This document shows positions 12,590 to 20,221 of a stretch of 25,621 bases of DNA, piece after piece. Both the position numbers and the translations under genes were made by a program. Numbering within the stretch: position 1 is the stretch's first letter; the number at the start of each line of letters is the position of its first letter. The notes below the pieces were generated by a model. The model saw only the letters and a list, made by a program, of their open reading frames with translations, did no database searches and was not told the origin of the DNA. Source of the stretch: JBGPIK01 sp041484845. GTDB lineage: Bacteria > Desulfobacterota > Binatia > UBA9968. The stretch lies in NCBI GenBank assembly GCA_041484845.1, contig JBGPIK010000047.1:1-25621 (forward strand). The letters are read 5' to 3'.

Positions 12590-12979
12590 TTACACCGGGC
12601 GTTTGAGGCGGGCGAATTCATGTCGGCAGTTCTTGCAGCGCACTGCCTCAATCATCACCGAGGTGCCGCAGATGGGACACGTTTTAGACCGTGGCTCGTC
12701 CGGCGGCCGCGCGCTGGGGAGCTGGACGGTGGAGGCGTCCTCGGCAATCAGATAACCGGCCGCGAGCAGCACGACGCCTAACACTAATACGATGACGGCA
12801 ACCGTCCAATAGAATTGCGCCCAGGATTCCCATTGAACGTAGGAAACGCCTCCCCATGAGCCGAGGTCGTTTTTGGCATAGCCGGCTTTAATGCTGTCGA
12901 TCTGCGCGGGGACCGCAAAAACGACGGCGAGAATAATTCCCGCCGCTCCGAGGGCTCGCAAAACAAGACGCGCTTGCAT
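12590..12979 (-). CDS. Two-helix membrane protein with C-terminal zinc ribbon
   Basis: The 129-residue protein has two membrane segments, ALGAAGIILAVVFAVP (about 9-24) and FYWTVAVIVLVLGVVLLAAG (about 56-75), then a C-terminal CPICGTSV...VRCKNC pair of CxxC knuckles (about residues 101-120), a zinc-ribbon pattern that should lie in the cytoplasm. AAGGAGAG stands 9 nt before ATG 12979 on the minus strand, so the start is sound. It is upstream of the DUF4124 gene and probably in the same transcript. Such anchored zinc ribbons can sense or tether partners, but nothing specific can be assigned. Confidence 0.8.
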   Translation of the reverse strand: MQARLVLRALGAAGIILAVVFAVPAQIDSIKAGYAKNDLGSWGGVSYVQWESWAQFYWTVAVIVLVLGVVLLAAGYLIAEDASTVQLPSARPPDEPRSKTCPICGTSVMIEAVRCKNCRHEFARLKRPV

Positions 12980-13220
12980 GGTTGTTTCTCTCCTTTACTG
13001 GCATGGCACAGGAGTTTTAGCGCTGCGTGCAGGCTGGATTCTATATCACGGTCACTTCAGCCCGAGCAATTTAAAATTCCGCCCCCTCCTCAAAGCCTGC
13101 GCTATATATGAAGGATGGGATTCAGCGTCAACCCAAGGCAAACCGAAACCTAAAGCGATACTTGAAGCGGTTCTCTAGGCTAATTCCATTTCAAAAGCAA
13201 TTCAAAAGAAATCACTCCTA

Positions 13221-13243
13221 ATGTGTACTAATGTGTACTAATG
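13221..13243. repeat. Tandem duplication of 10 bp
   Basis: ATGTGTACTA occurs twice head-to-tail (13221-13230, 13231-13240) followed by ATG. It lies 28 bp before the long hairpin at the island's right edge. Confidence 0.8.
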
Positions 13244-13270
13244 AAGCTAGAACGGAAGGAACAAAAAGCA

Positions 13271-13311
13271 AAAGAAACCGGGTACTTAGGCTTTAAGTAC
13301 CCGGTTTCTTT
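13271..13311. terminator. Perfect 18-bp hairpin, bidirectional terminator
   Basis: AAAGAAACCGGGTACTTA (13271-13288), a 5-nt loop GGCTT, and its exact complement TAAGTACCCGGTTTCTTT (13294-13311). A-rich and T-rich ends make it suitable as an intrinsic terminator in both directions. It stands about 28 bp before the radical SAM 3' part, so that part is insulated from upstream transcription. Confidence 0.8.
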
Positions 13312-13338
13312 GCCTTCTCTTCAAGCCAAGCAAAAAAT

Positions 13339-14346
13339 TCCTACTGGTATCTCGGCGTGCGTGAGGTCATCGAGGAATTGCGACGGACTTCTCCACAAAC
13401 CAGGATAATTCTCGGTGGCGTCTATGCCACGTTGTGCGTTTCTCACGCGCGCGCCTCAGGAGCCGACTTGATCATTGAGGGAGCCGATCTGAACCCATTG
13501 CGAGATTTCCTAGGTATGACATTTGACGAACATCAGGTACCTCTTTGGGAGCGCTATCCACGACTGCAGACGGGCGTTTTGAAGCTTGCGGATGGTTGCC
13601 CGTTTCGCTGCACTTACTGCTCGGTTCCGCAAGTTTATCCGGAATTTCGTTCGCGGCCGGTGGAGCACTCGCTGCGTGAACTGGATCTTCTCGTTGAGCG
13701 TGGCGTCGAGCATGTAGCGTTTTATGACGATGCTCTGCTCTATCGATCCGAAACCCTTCTCAAACCCTTCTTAATTAGCGTTCAGCAAACAAAAGTTAAA
13801 GTAAACTTTCATATTCCAAACGCTCTGAACGCGCGCTTTATCACCCGCGAGTTGAGCGATCTAATGGTCGCCACGGGTTTCAAAAACATCTACTTGGAAT
13901 TCGAGAGTACGGCATACGATTGGCAGCGAAAAACCGGCGGTAAAGTCCGCTCGGGGGAAGTCGCGCGAGCGGTCCATTTTCTACGTGCAGCCGGGTTTGA
14001 CCCCAGCCACCTCCGCGCCTATATCATTATCGGCCACCCAAAAAGCGATGAACAACAAGTGGAAAACTCAATCCGTTTTGCCCATGAACTGGGCATCCGT
14101 ATTATGCTTTCTGAGTTCTCCCCGATCCCCGGTACTCCCGACGGCGAGCTTTGCCGAGAATGGACCGATCTCGCAGAACCGTTATCGCACAATAAAACCG
14201 CCTTTGCCCTGCGCAGGCTAGGGCCGCTGGAACTGAACCGCCTCAAGCAGCTGGCGAAAGACCTGAATCGCCAATTGGGCCGGCGCCCGGACCCAAAGGC
14301 CGAAAAAATAATGCCAGGGGAACTTTCTTCCTGCGCCGGAGTCTAA
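13339..14346 (+). pseudogene. Radical SAM protein, 5'-truncated
   Basis: From about 13339 the frame reads SYWYLGVREVIEELRRTSPQ, then IILGGVYATLC (the end of a B12-binding-like domain) and, further on, LADGCPFRCTYCSVPQVYP with the CX3CX2C cysteines that hold the 4Fe-4S cluster of radical SAM enzymes. The C-terminal half (GFKNIYLEFESTAY, YIIIGHPKSDEQQVENSI, LSEFSPIPGTPDG) completes the barrel. The first methionine-equivalent (GTG 13357) lies inside conserved sequence with no ribosome-binding site, so the beginning (about 115-120 residues in relatives) is missing. A matching N-terminal fragment exists at 8048-8178. A truncated protein could be translated, but full function is unlikely. Substrate unknown. 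Confidence 0.8.
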
Positions 14347-14360
14347 TACAATCTGAGTCG

Positions 14361-14939
14361 ATGCGTGTTGAGGGGATAGATGACGCAGAATGCGTCAAGC
14401 GGGTCCAACAAGGCGACACCGACTGTTTTGAGATCCTAGTGCGGCGGCACCAAAAGGCGACGTTCAATCTGATTTATCGTCTCTTGGGAGACTACGAAGA
14501 AGCCGCCGAAGTGGCTCAGGAAGTGTTTCTTTCCGCTTATAAATCCATTAACCAGTTTCGCGGCCAGGCGAATTTTTCAACGTGGCTTTACAGGATCGCA
14601 TTTAACCATGCCAGTACCCGCCGCAAAAGCCTAAAAGTCGCCCAGCAACGTTATGTGTCATTGGAAGACGTCGAAATCATCGGCGAAAGCCCCAACGATC
14701 CCGCCAAAAGCGCGGAACAAAAAGAAATCCAAGAACGAGTTCAGCAGGCTCTCAGTACTCTCGATAAAGAAGAGGCGATGGTGATTTTACTGCGGGACCT
14801 TCAGGATGTGCCCTATGACGAAGTTGCAGCCATACTCGGCATTCCGATAGGAACGGTAAAGTCCCGTTTGCATCGCGCACGCCAAGCATTAAAAGCCCGA
14901 TTGTCGCCGTATTTTTACAAGAAGAGGAAAGCATCATGA
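14361..14939 (+). CDS. ECF-family RNA polymerase sigma factor
   Basis: The 192-residue protein has sigma region 2 (FEILVRRHQKATFNLIYRLL, then YEEAAEVAQEVFLSAYKSI and FSTWLYRIAFNHA) and region 4 (LSTLDKEEAMVILLRDLQDV followed by the helix-turn-helix YDEVAAILGIPIGTVKSRLHRARQALK), without regions 1 and 3, which defines the extracytoplasmic-function group. It directs polymerase to a stress regulon when released from its anti-sigma. It overlaps the following anti-sigma gene by four bases (ATGA), so they are translationally coupled. Start ATG 14361 has a weak ribosome site. The autoregulated promoter was not located. Confidence 0.95.
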   Translation: MRVEGIDDAECVKRVQQGDTDCFEILVRRHQKATFNLIYRLLGDYEEAAEVAQEVFLSAYKSINQFRGQANFSTWLYRIAFNHASTRRKSLKVAQQRYVSLEDVEIIGESPNDPAKSAEQKEIQERVQQALSTLDKEEAMVILLRDLQDVPYDEVAAILGIPIGTVKSRLHRARQALKARLSPYFYKKRKAS

Positions 14940-15973
14940 AGTGCGAAGAGGTTCAGTCTCAATTTTCGGACTACGTAGAGAAAACCGCCGAAGGTCCTCG
15001 AGCCAAGGGAATCGAAAATCATTTGACAGGCTGCCCGATTTGTAGCGAAGAATTTTCCGGACTTCTCCAATGCCGGCAGCTCATTGCTAGTCTGCCCGTG
15101 CTTGAACCGCCGCTAGGGTTCACGACGCGAGTCATGGCCAATGTCGCTGAGGCCGCAAACAAGACAAGCTTCTGGAAACGCCTATTCGTCCCTCTAAAAA
15201 TCAAGGTTCCGTTGGAAGCAACCGCGGTGATGCTACTGGGTATACTGTCTTTTTATGTTTATCAAAAGGAAGATCATAACAACGCGGCCGGGCCCGTCCT
15301 GTCGCAGCATTCGTCATCGACGAATGGCAAGGTGACTGAGACGCCGCATGTCGCTGCACAACCGGTCGCGACTGGGGAAAAACAAACAAGGTCGATTCAG
15401 CACGCGTCAAACAACGAAAAGCCTGCGAATAGAGCTACCGCGACGACCGGCACTGAACCAATGCCGAAGGCGGTTGTTGCGGATAATCCACTTCAAGGCA
15501 CCGCTGAAAGTCGGCGGAGTTTCACCATACCGGCTCAAGGCATTGCTGCAGGTACGGGGCTGGAAGGCGATATGGGGATGCGGCGTCAACGCTCATTTCG
15601 CCTCTTCCCGACGGAAAGAGAATTACCTAACCTCGGTGAGCCGGTCGCTGACTATGAACTGTACGTTAGAGTCGGGGCACGTCGGGGACGGGACGTAGAA
15701 ACTGCCGCCAATTCGGCGCAAAAAAGCGGGAAAAGTGAAACTTCTTCGAGCGGTGGTGAATCCACGAAGCCCCCCGCCTTACAATCGTCGTCGGTGCTTA
15801 ACGTTCTGTGGTACACCGTGCGTCCGGAACAATATGAGCAATTCAAGAGCGAGCTAGCCGCTCAGGCCACAATCGAGTCAGAGATTCCCATCGGTATTAA
15901 AGAGAAAGAGTGGTCATTTAGATCTGACGGTCCCTTGTACATTAAGGTGACACTGCTAGGTCCTAACGAATAA
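14936..15973 (+). CDS. Zinc-finger anti-sigma factor (zf-HC2), membrane-anchored
   Basis: The N terminus has the anti-sigma ZAS motif: Cys3, then HLTGCPIC with His29, Cys33 and Cys36, which binds the ECF sigma factor. A membrane helix follows at about 93-110 (VPLEATAVMLLGILSFYVYQ). The periplasmic part of about 230 residues begins with a low-complexity Ser/Thr/Ala stretch and ends in a folded segment (SSVLNVLWYTVRPEQYEQFK onward). This order, cytoplasmic ZAS domain, one helix and a long outer domain, is typical of regulated proteolysis control. The gene overlaps the sigma gene by 4 nt. The C-terminal part may correspond to DUF2275; that is tentative. Confidence 0.9.
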   Translation: MKCEEVQSQFSDYVEKTAEGPRAKGIENHLTGCPICSEEFSGLLQCRQLIASLPVLEPPLGFTTRVMANVAEAANKTSFWKRLFVPLKIKVPLEATAVMLLGILSFYVYQKEDHNNAAGPVLSQHSSSTNGKVTETPHVAAQPVATGEKQTRSIQHASNNEKPANRATATTGTEPMPKAVVADNPLQGTAESRRSFTIPAQGIAAGTGLEGDMGMRRQRSFRLFPTERELPNLGEPVADYELYVRVGARRGRDVETAANSAQKSGKSETSSSGGESTKPPALQSSSVLNVLWYTVRPEQYEQFKSELAAQATIESEIPIGIKEKEWSFRSDGPLYIKVTLLGPNE

Positions 15974-16032
15974 TGACATCGCTGCGCTAATCAGCGGCAC
16001 ACCGAATCACCATCCGTTAAGAAAATAAAGCT

Positions 16033-16521
16033 TTAGCCGACAAAGAGCGTGAACCGCGCACCATTGAGATTCATCGATGGCTTGGGCAATAGCAGTCGGC
16101 GATCTGAAGCAAGCGTTCTTTGGGCGATTTCCCAGTTTACCGGCGGTAGCGGGCTCAGTTCCCGAATCTGGTCCAAGGTAAAAAATCCGGCTTGATCGAC
16201 TTCGCGCCCGTCCGGCTCCGGCGTACCGCCGAGCTGTCTTAACAATAGAATAATGTAAACCCCATTACCTGATTCCGGATCGTAGCGATTGCGCAGGCCG
16301 AGCACCCCCTCTACTTCGGCTACGACTCCGGCTTCTTCTTGAACTTCACGGATGACGGCTTGCTCGATGGTTTCGTCCGGTTCTACGAACCCGCCGGGCA
16401 GTTGCCAGTTGCCGCGCCCGCGACGCGAAGCGCGGCGAACAAGTAGCAAATGCCCATCGCGCACCACAGCGCCGCCGACGCCGATGTTGTAGCCTGTGTT
16501 GTAACGTTCCGGTATAGTCAT
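16033..16521 (-). CDS. Nudix hydrolase
   Basis: The 162-residue protein contains a full Nudix box GX5EX7REUXEEXGU: GFVEPDETIEQAVIREVQEE followed by AGV (about residues 45-67), whose glutamates bind Mg2+ for hydrolysis of nucleoside diphosphates linked to another group. It begins with IPERYNTGYNIGVGGAVVRD and has the usual LLLVRRASRRGRGNWQLPGG approach. This type includes NADH- and ADP-ribose-cleaving or nucleotide-sanitising members; the substrate cannot be told from sequence. Start ATG 16521 has a weak ribosome site. It is convergent with the anti-sigma gene. Family assignment is firm. Confidence 0.92.
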   Translation of the reverse strand: MTIPERYNTGYNIGVGGAVVRDGHLLLVRRASRRGRGNWQLPGGFVEPDETIEQAVIREVQEEAGVVAEVEGVLGLRNRYDPESGNGVYIILLLRQLGGTPEPDGREVDQAGFFTLDQIRELSPLPPVNWEIAQRTLASDRRLLLPKPSMNLNGARFTLFVG

Positions 16522-16610
16522 GCTTCTTGCGCGGGATATTTTCCCGACTCACACGGTCACGACACGCATACGCTTATAGGATTCCGGCGATTTGGATGTC
16601 AAGTCGCGAC

Positions 16611-16641
16611 AAAAAAAGAGGCGGGCATCGAGCCCGCCTCT
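16611..16641 (-). terminator. Intrinsic terminator of the secreted charged-repeat gene
   Basis: GAGGCGGGC (16618-16626), loop ATCGA, GCCCGCCTC (16632-16640), perfect 9 bp, extended by one A-T pair, with a run of seven A on the plus strand at 16611-16617, i.e. seven U in a minus-strand transcript. It lies 38 bp downstream of the gene that ends at 16679. Confidence 0.9.
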
Positions 16642-16678
16642 AAGAGAAAAATCCGGGGTAGCGGCCTAATTTGGCATG

Positions 16679-17071
16679 TTACCGCCAGTATGGATGCCAC
16701 CGGCCGAAGCGGTCATACCATCCGCGCCCGTACCATCCGCCGCGATAAGGCGGATAGCGATACCCATCGTTGTAGAAACCAGCGCGATAATTCCCGAGTT
16801 CCTGTCGATCATGGGCGAGTTCTTGCCAGTCATGTCGGATTTCAGCTCTTTCACCGGCGATTTCAGAAGCTGGAGCGCCGTGGCGAAAATCGTGTCGAAG
16901 CTCCGCTCTATCGTGGTTAAGTTCGCGCCAATCGTTTCGCAGCTCTCGTCTCTCGTGGCGAATCTCGCCGCGCCGGCCGTAATATCCGCTGTCAGCAAAA
17001 GCCGCTTGGCTCATCAATAATCCGGAAATAACGCCAACCCCCAACCAGACCAGGATTTTCTTGTTATTCAT
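16679..17071 (-). CDS. Secreted protein with charged helical repeats and Gly/Tyr-rich tail
   Basis: The 130-residue protein has a signal peptide (LGVGVISGLLMSQAAFA, cleaved before DSGYYG). The mature part has degenerate 7-residue units such as ERRELRNDWRELNHDRAELRHD and, later, ERAEIRHDWQELAHDRQELG, all alternating acidic, basic and Leu, which predicts a single long charged helix. The last 30 residues are rich in Gly, Tyr, Arg and Trp. GGGAGG stands 9 nt before ATG 17071 on the minus strand, and a strong terminator follows, so it is a single-gene unit. Similar small proteins occur in many proteobacteria with unknown role. Confidence 0.8.
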   Translation of the reverse strand: MNNKKILVWLGVGVISGLLMSQAAFADSGYYGRRGEIRHERRELRNDWRELNHDRAELRHDFRHGAPASEIAGERAEIRHDWQELAHDRQELGNYRAGFYNDGYRYPPYRGGWYGRGWYDRFGRWHPYWR

Positions 17072-17202
17072 AATTTTGTCCTCCCTGGTTGGTTAGACGG
17101 TCGACCCGTCAGAAAGTTTACGGCGCTAGACAAGCCCGTGTACAGTAGAAACTAGAGAACAAAAACTCGTATTTCTAGCGGCTTGAGGCGAAGGATTGAA
17201 TA

Positions 17203-18564
17203 TTAATCTTGGGGCGTTAGTTTTGTGCGTAGCGTCACAAACTCTTCGGCGGCGGTCGGATGGATCCCGATCGTCGCGTCAAACTGTGCCTTGGTCGCGC
17301 CACAATTCATGGCCACGGCCAGCCCCTGAATAATTTCGCCCGCATCGGGACCCACCATATGGCAACCCAACACCTTGTTCGTGGCCTGATCGACGAGGAT
17401 CTTCATCAGTGTCCTTTCGTCGCGTCCGGTCAGCGTGTGCTTGAGTGGCCTGAAACTTGTTTTGTAAACGTCGATATCTCTGTACTGCGCGCGTGCCTGC
17501 GTCTCCGTCAAGCCTACAGTTCCAATATTGGGATCGCTGAAAACCGCTGAAGGAACGTTCACGTAATTCGGCATCGTGGGATTGTTGTTGAACAGCGTAT
17601 CGGCAACGGCGCGCCCTTCCGCAATGGCTACCGGCGTCAGCATCATGCGATTCGTGCAGTCGCCGATGGCATAGATGCTGTCAGTAGTTGTTTTTGAATA
17701 GCCATCCACGATCACTGCGCCGTTTTCCTTCATCTGCGCACCCGCTTTGTCGAGTCCGAGTGAAGCGGTATTCGGCACGCGTCCCGTAGCATAGAGAATT
17801 TGATCGGCGCTGATAGCGGCGCCGTCGTGCAAAAGAGCCCGTAGACCCGCCCCCGTTTTTTCAATAGTTTCTATAGCCGCATTAAATCTCAGGTCGATGC
17901 CCTTCTTCTTCATCTCCTCGGCCAACGCCCAGCGGCAATCATCGTCAAAGCCGCGCAGAAACAACGGTCCCCGGTAAAGCTGCGTCACCTCGACGCCGAG
18001 GCCGTGGAAAATGCCCGCGAACTCAACGCCGATGTATCCCCCGCCGACAATAATAACCTTGCGCGGCAGCGACGGCAGGTAAAAGGCCTCGTTGGAAGTG
18101 ATTGCATATTGCGACCCAGGAAATGTAGGCACCTTGGGCCAACTGCCGACCGCAACGAGAATATATTTGGCAGTTATTTTTTTACCGCCGGTGACGATCG
18201 TATGGGCGTCCGCGATTTCGGCGCGTTCGTCGATAATCGTTACGCCGCTATCTCCCAGTAACTTTCTGTAGACGTCGTTGAGCCGGTTGATTTCTTTATT
18301 CTTATTGGCGATCAACTTAGACCAGTCCACACGCCTCTCGCCCACAGTCCAACCGAAGCCCGCCGCGTCTTCAAAGTCATTTCTAAAATGGGATGCGTAA
18401 ACCAGCAGCTTCTTCGGGATACAGCCGACATTCACGCAAGTCCCGCCTAAGTAACGTTCTTCTGCCACAGCCACCTTGGCGCCATAGGATGCCGAAACGC
18501 GGCTCGCGCGCACGCCGCCGGAGCCGGCGCCAATAGTAAAGAGGTCAAAATCGAATTTCTCCAT
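17203..18564 (-). CDS. gor: Glutathione-disulfide reductase
   Basis: ATG 18564 is chosen because AAGGTGA stands 5 nt ahead; the frame opens earlier at 18621 without a signal. The 453-residue enzyme has the FAD-binding IGAGSGG, the redox disulfide GGTCVNVGCIPKKLL (about residues 39-53), the NADPH site VGGGYIGVEFAGIF with RGPLFLRGFDDD (the Arg pair that selects NADPH), a second FAD motif YAIGDCTN and the active-site HPTAAEE near the C terminus. This set indicates glutathione reductase rather than lipoamide dehydrogenase or mercuric reductase. It reduces GSSG with NADPH in the cytoplasm. It diverges from the ParB-domain gene across a gap of 125 bp. Confidence 0.93.
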   Translation of the reverse strand: MEKFDFDLFTIGAGSGGVRASRVSASYGAKVAVAEERYLGGTCVNVGCIPKKLLVYASHFRNDFEDAAGFGWTVGERRVDWSKLIANKNKEINRLNDVYRKLLGDSGVTIIDERAEIADAHTIVTGGKKITAKYILVAVGSWPKVPTFPGSQYAITSNEAFYLPSLPRKVIIVGGGYIGVEFAGIFHGLGVEVTQLYRGPLFLRGFDDDCRWALAEEMKKKGIDLRFNAAIETIEKTGAGLRALLHDGAAISADQILYATGRVPNTASLGLDKAGAQMKENGAVIVDGYSKTTTDSIYAIGDCTNRMMLTPVAIAEGRAVADTLFNNNPTMPNYVNVPSAVFSDPNIGTVGLTETQARAQYRDIDVYKTSFRPLKHTLTGRDERTLMKILVDQATNKVLGCHMVGPDAGEIIQGLAVAMNCGATKAQFDATIGIHPTAAEEFVTLRTKLTPQD

Positions 18565-18689
18565 AGGAATCACCTTTCCAGGTGTAGTCAGTCGATCATA
18601 ATGAGTGATTTCCCATTGCACAACCGGGTGGATCGGTTTGGCTAACGACCCGCGGCTGTGTTAATGAGAAACGGAAGCCGGACATTCGT

Positions 18690-19679
18690 ATGGCCGAGAA
18701 GAAAACACGAAAAAAACCCGGAGCAGCGCGAAAAAGACGCAAGCTCGCTGGAAAATCTACTGCCCTCGGGCCGAAGGAACTATTAACCACGGCTCCTCCG
18801 AGCGCGGTGGAAGACCTCGGAAAAGCCATCGAGCATGACGGCGGCAAGATTGTCGCCACGTATCGTGAGCCCTATGGCGGTCATTGGCTGGTCATGGCGG
18901 CCTTGCCCATCGAACAGGTTGAGCCCACGCCCTACCAGCGAAATCTTTCTGATACGCACGTGCGCAAGCTCGAAGGCGTGATTGCCAAACTCGGGCGGTT
19001 TCTCGATCCGATCATCGTCGTACGCAAGGAAATGAAAGACAGCGAAATCCGCTACTGGACGCCGAACGGAAACCATCGTCTATCCGCGATGCGGACGCTG
19101 GGCGCAAAGACCATCATCGGCATCGTCGTCCCGGAAACCGCCACCGCTTATCAGATTCTCGCATTGAATACTGAAAAAGCGCATAACCTGCGCGAGCGCG
19201 CGCTCGAAGTGATCAAAATGTATCAGGAGCTCGCCGCGCTCGATGATGCCACAGAAGAGACTTATGCTCTCGAATTCGAAGAAGCGGCATTGATTACCCT
19301 CGGCCTTTGCTATCTGGAGCGGCCGCGCTTTAGCGGCGGCGCTTATCATCCGATTCTCAGACGCGCCGACGAATTCATTAAGAAACCTCTGCAAACCGCT
19401 TTGACGATTCGCTGCGACCGCGCCAAAGCGGTCATGCGGCTCGATGATTTGATCGTCGAAAAAGTGGAAGCTCTGAAGTCGAAGGGCCTCACCAGTCCGT
19501 ACCTGAAAAGCTTTGTGGTCGCGCGTTGTAATCCGATTCGTTTCCGGCCCAAAGATGCTGCGCCACTGAGTTTCGACGAAGTGTTGGACCGAATGACCCA
19601 AGCCGCGGAAAAAATGAACGTGGAAAAAATTAAAGTTGCGGACCTAGCCAGGTCTGGCGGCGCGCCGGAGGAATCGTGA
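18690..19679 (+). CDS. ParB/Srx N-terminal domain protein, stand-alone
   Basis: The 329-residue protein starts with a very basic tail (about residues 1-30), then a ParB-N-like domain: EQVEPTPYQRNLSDTHVRKL, FLDPIIVVRKEM and YWTPNGNHRLSAMRTLGAKT, the last corresponding to the GxHR...A box that binds nucleotide in ParB/Srx folds. The middle and C terminus (LERALEVIKMYQEL, a helical region and KPLQTALTIRCDRAKAVMRL) contain no recognisable helix-turn-helix of plasmid ParB. No parA partner or parS-like repeat is nearby, so it is not a partition protein of a replicon. A nucleotide-binding or nuclease function is possible. Family call is good, role unknown. Confidence 0.8.
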   Translation: MAEKKTRKKPGAARKRRKLAGKSTALGPKELLTTAPPSAVEDLGKAIEHDGGKIVATYREPYGGHWLVMAALPIEQVEPTPYQRNLSDTHVRKLEGVIAKLGRFLDPIIVVRKEMKDSEIRYWTPNGNHRLSAMRTLGAKTIIGIVVPETATAYQILALNTEKAHNLRERALEVIKMYQELAALDDATEETYALEFEEAALITLGLCYLERPRFSGGAYHPILRRADEFIKKPLQTALTIRCDRAKAVMRLDDLIVEKVEALKSKGLTSPYLKSFVVARCNPIRFRPKDAAPLSFDEVLDRMTQAAEKMNVEKIKVADLARSGGAPEES

Positions 19680-19715
19680 TCCAGGCCGTCTCCCATGACG
19701 ATCAGGTGAAACGAG

Positions 19716-20162
19716 ATGACTGAATCATTGAGGTGGTTGACACTCGCTTTTGTATTCGCTGTGGCCACCCCTGCGCAAGTAGCACCGCAAGAGGACAGCT
19801 GGTTATCCTATTTCCCGTCGGTTGTCCGACTTCGAGGCAAAGTCACGACCGTCACAAAATATGGCAAACCGACCTATGGTGAAAATCCTGAGAAGGATGA
19901 AAAGTTAGAAGTCCCGATCCTGATCCTGCAAACACCCATAAGAGTCAAGGCAAATCCCATAAGCAGCGCCAACAACGAATCTATAACCAACATCAGTTTC
20001 GTCCAGCTCATATTCCCGCCGGAGGTTGATGCAGACTTCAAAAAGTACGTCGATCACAGCATTCTGGTGGCGGGGACACTGAGTGTGGGAAGTCGAAGTG
20101 GACAGTTTACCGACGTTGTATTGACGGTGAAGGCTATCAATCCAACCGGCAAGCCATTTTAA
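19716..20162 (+). CDS. Secreted hypothetical protein, DUF4431-like
   Basis: The 148-residue protein has a signal peptide (LRWLTLAFVFAVATPAQVA) followed by a beta-rich domain: SVVRLRGKVTTVTKYGKPTY, VPILILQTPIRV, NISFVQLIFPPEVD and VDHSILVAGTLSVGSRSGQF, then VVLTVKAI. The final strands resemble DUF4431, a small family in periplasmic proteins, but this rests on a short pattern. The gene follows the ParB-domain gene by 36 nt and precedes the isomerase-family gene by 59 nt, so co-transcription is possible. No active-site residue is evident. The gene is likely real; function unknown. Confidence 0.68.
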   Translation: MTESLRWLTLAFVFAVATPAQVAPQEDSWLSYFPSVVRLRGKVTTVTKYGKPTYGENPEKDEKLEVPILILQTPIRVKANPISSANNESITNISFVQLIFPPEVDADFKKYVDHSILVAGTLSVGSRSGQFTDVVLTVKAINPTGKPF

Positions 20163-20221
20163 TTTAAGCATGGCGCTACGCATCGACGTGTAGAATACTT
20201 CACGAATGGAGAGCAAGTTCT

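Larger units (their letters stand above)
12980..13338. other. Right edge of the island, no gene
   Basis: About 360 bp between the zinc-ribbon gene and the radical SAM 3' part. No convincing coding region is visible; one 95-codon frame overlaps the start of the minus-strand gene and looks spurious. It holds a 10-bp tandem duplication (13221-13240) and an 18-bp perfect hairpin (13271-13311). Confidence 0.55.

Noticed and set aside
12891..13178. 95-codon frame at the island's right side
   Set aside because: It overlaps the start of the zinc-ribbon gene on the other strand and shows no domain or ribosome site.
8160..13341. Island as a transposon with terminal inverted repeats or target duplication
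   Set aside because: No matching terminal repeats or duplicated target bases could be seen at the two junctions, and there is no transposase.
19080..19601. 173-codon minus-strand frame inside the ParB-domain gene
   Set aside because: Lies wholly antisense to a well-supported gene and lacks any family pattern.
18690..19679. ParB-domain protein as a plasmid partition protein
   Set aside because: No parA, no parS-like repeats and no replication gene in the window; the surroundings are chromosomal.
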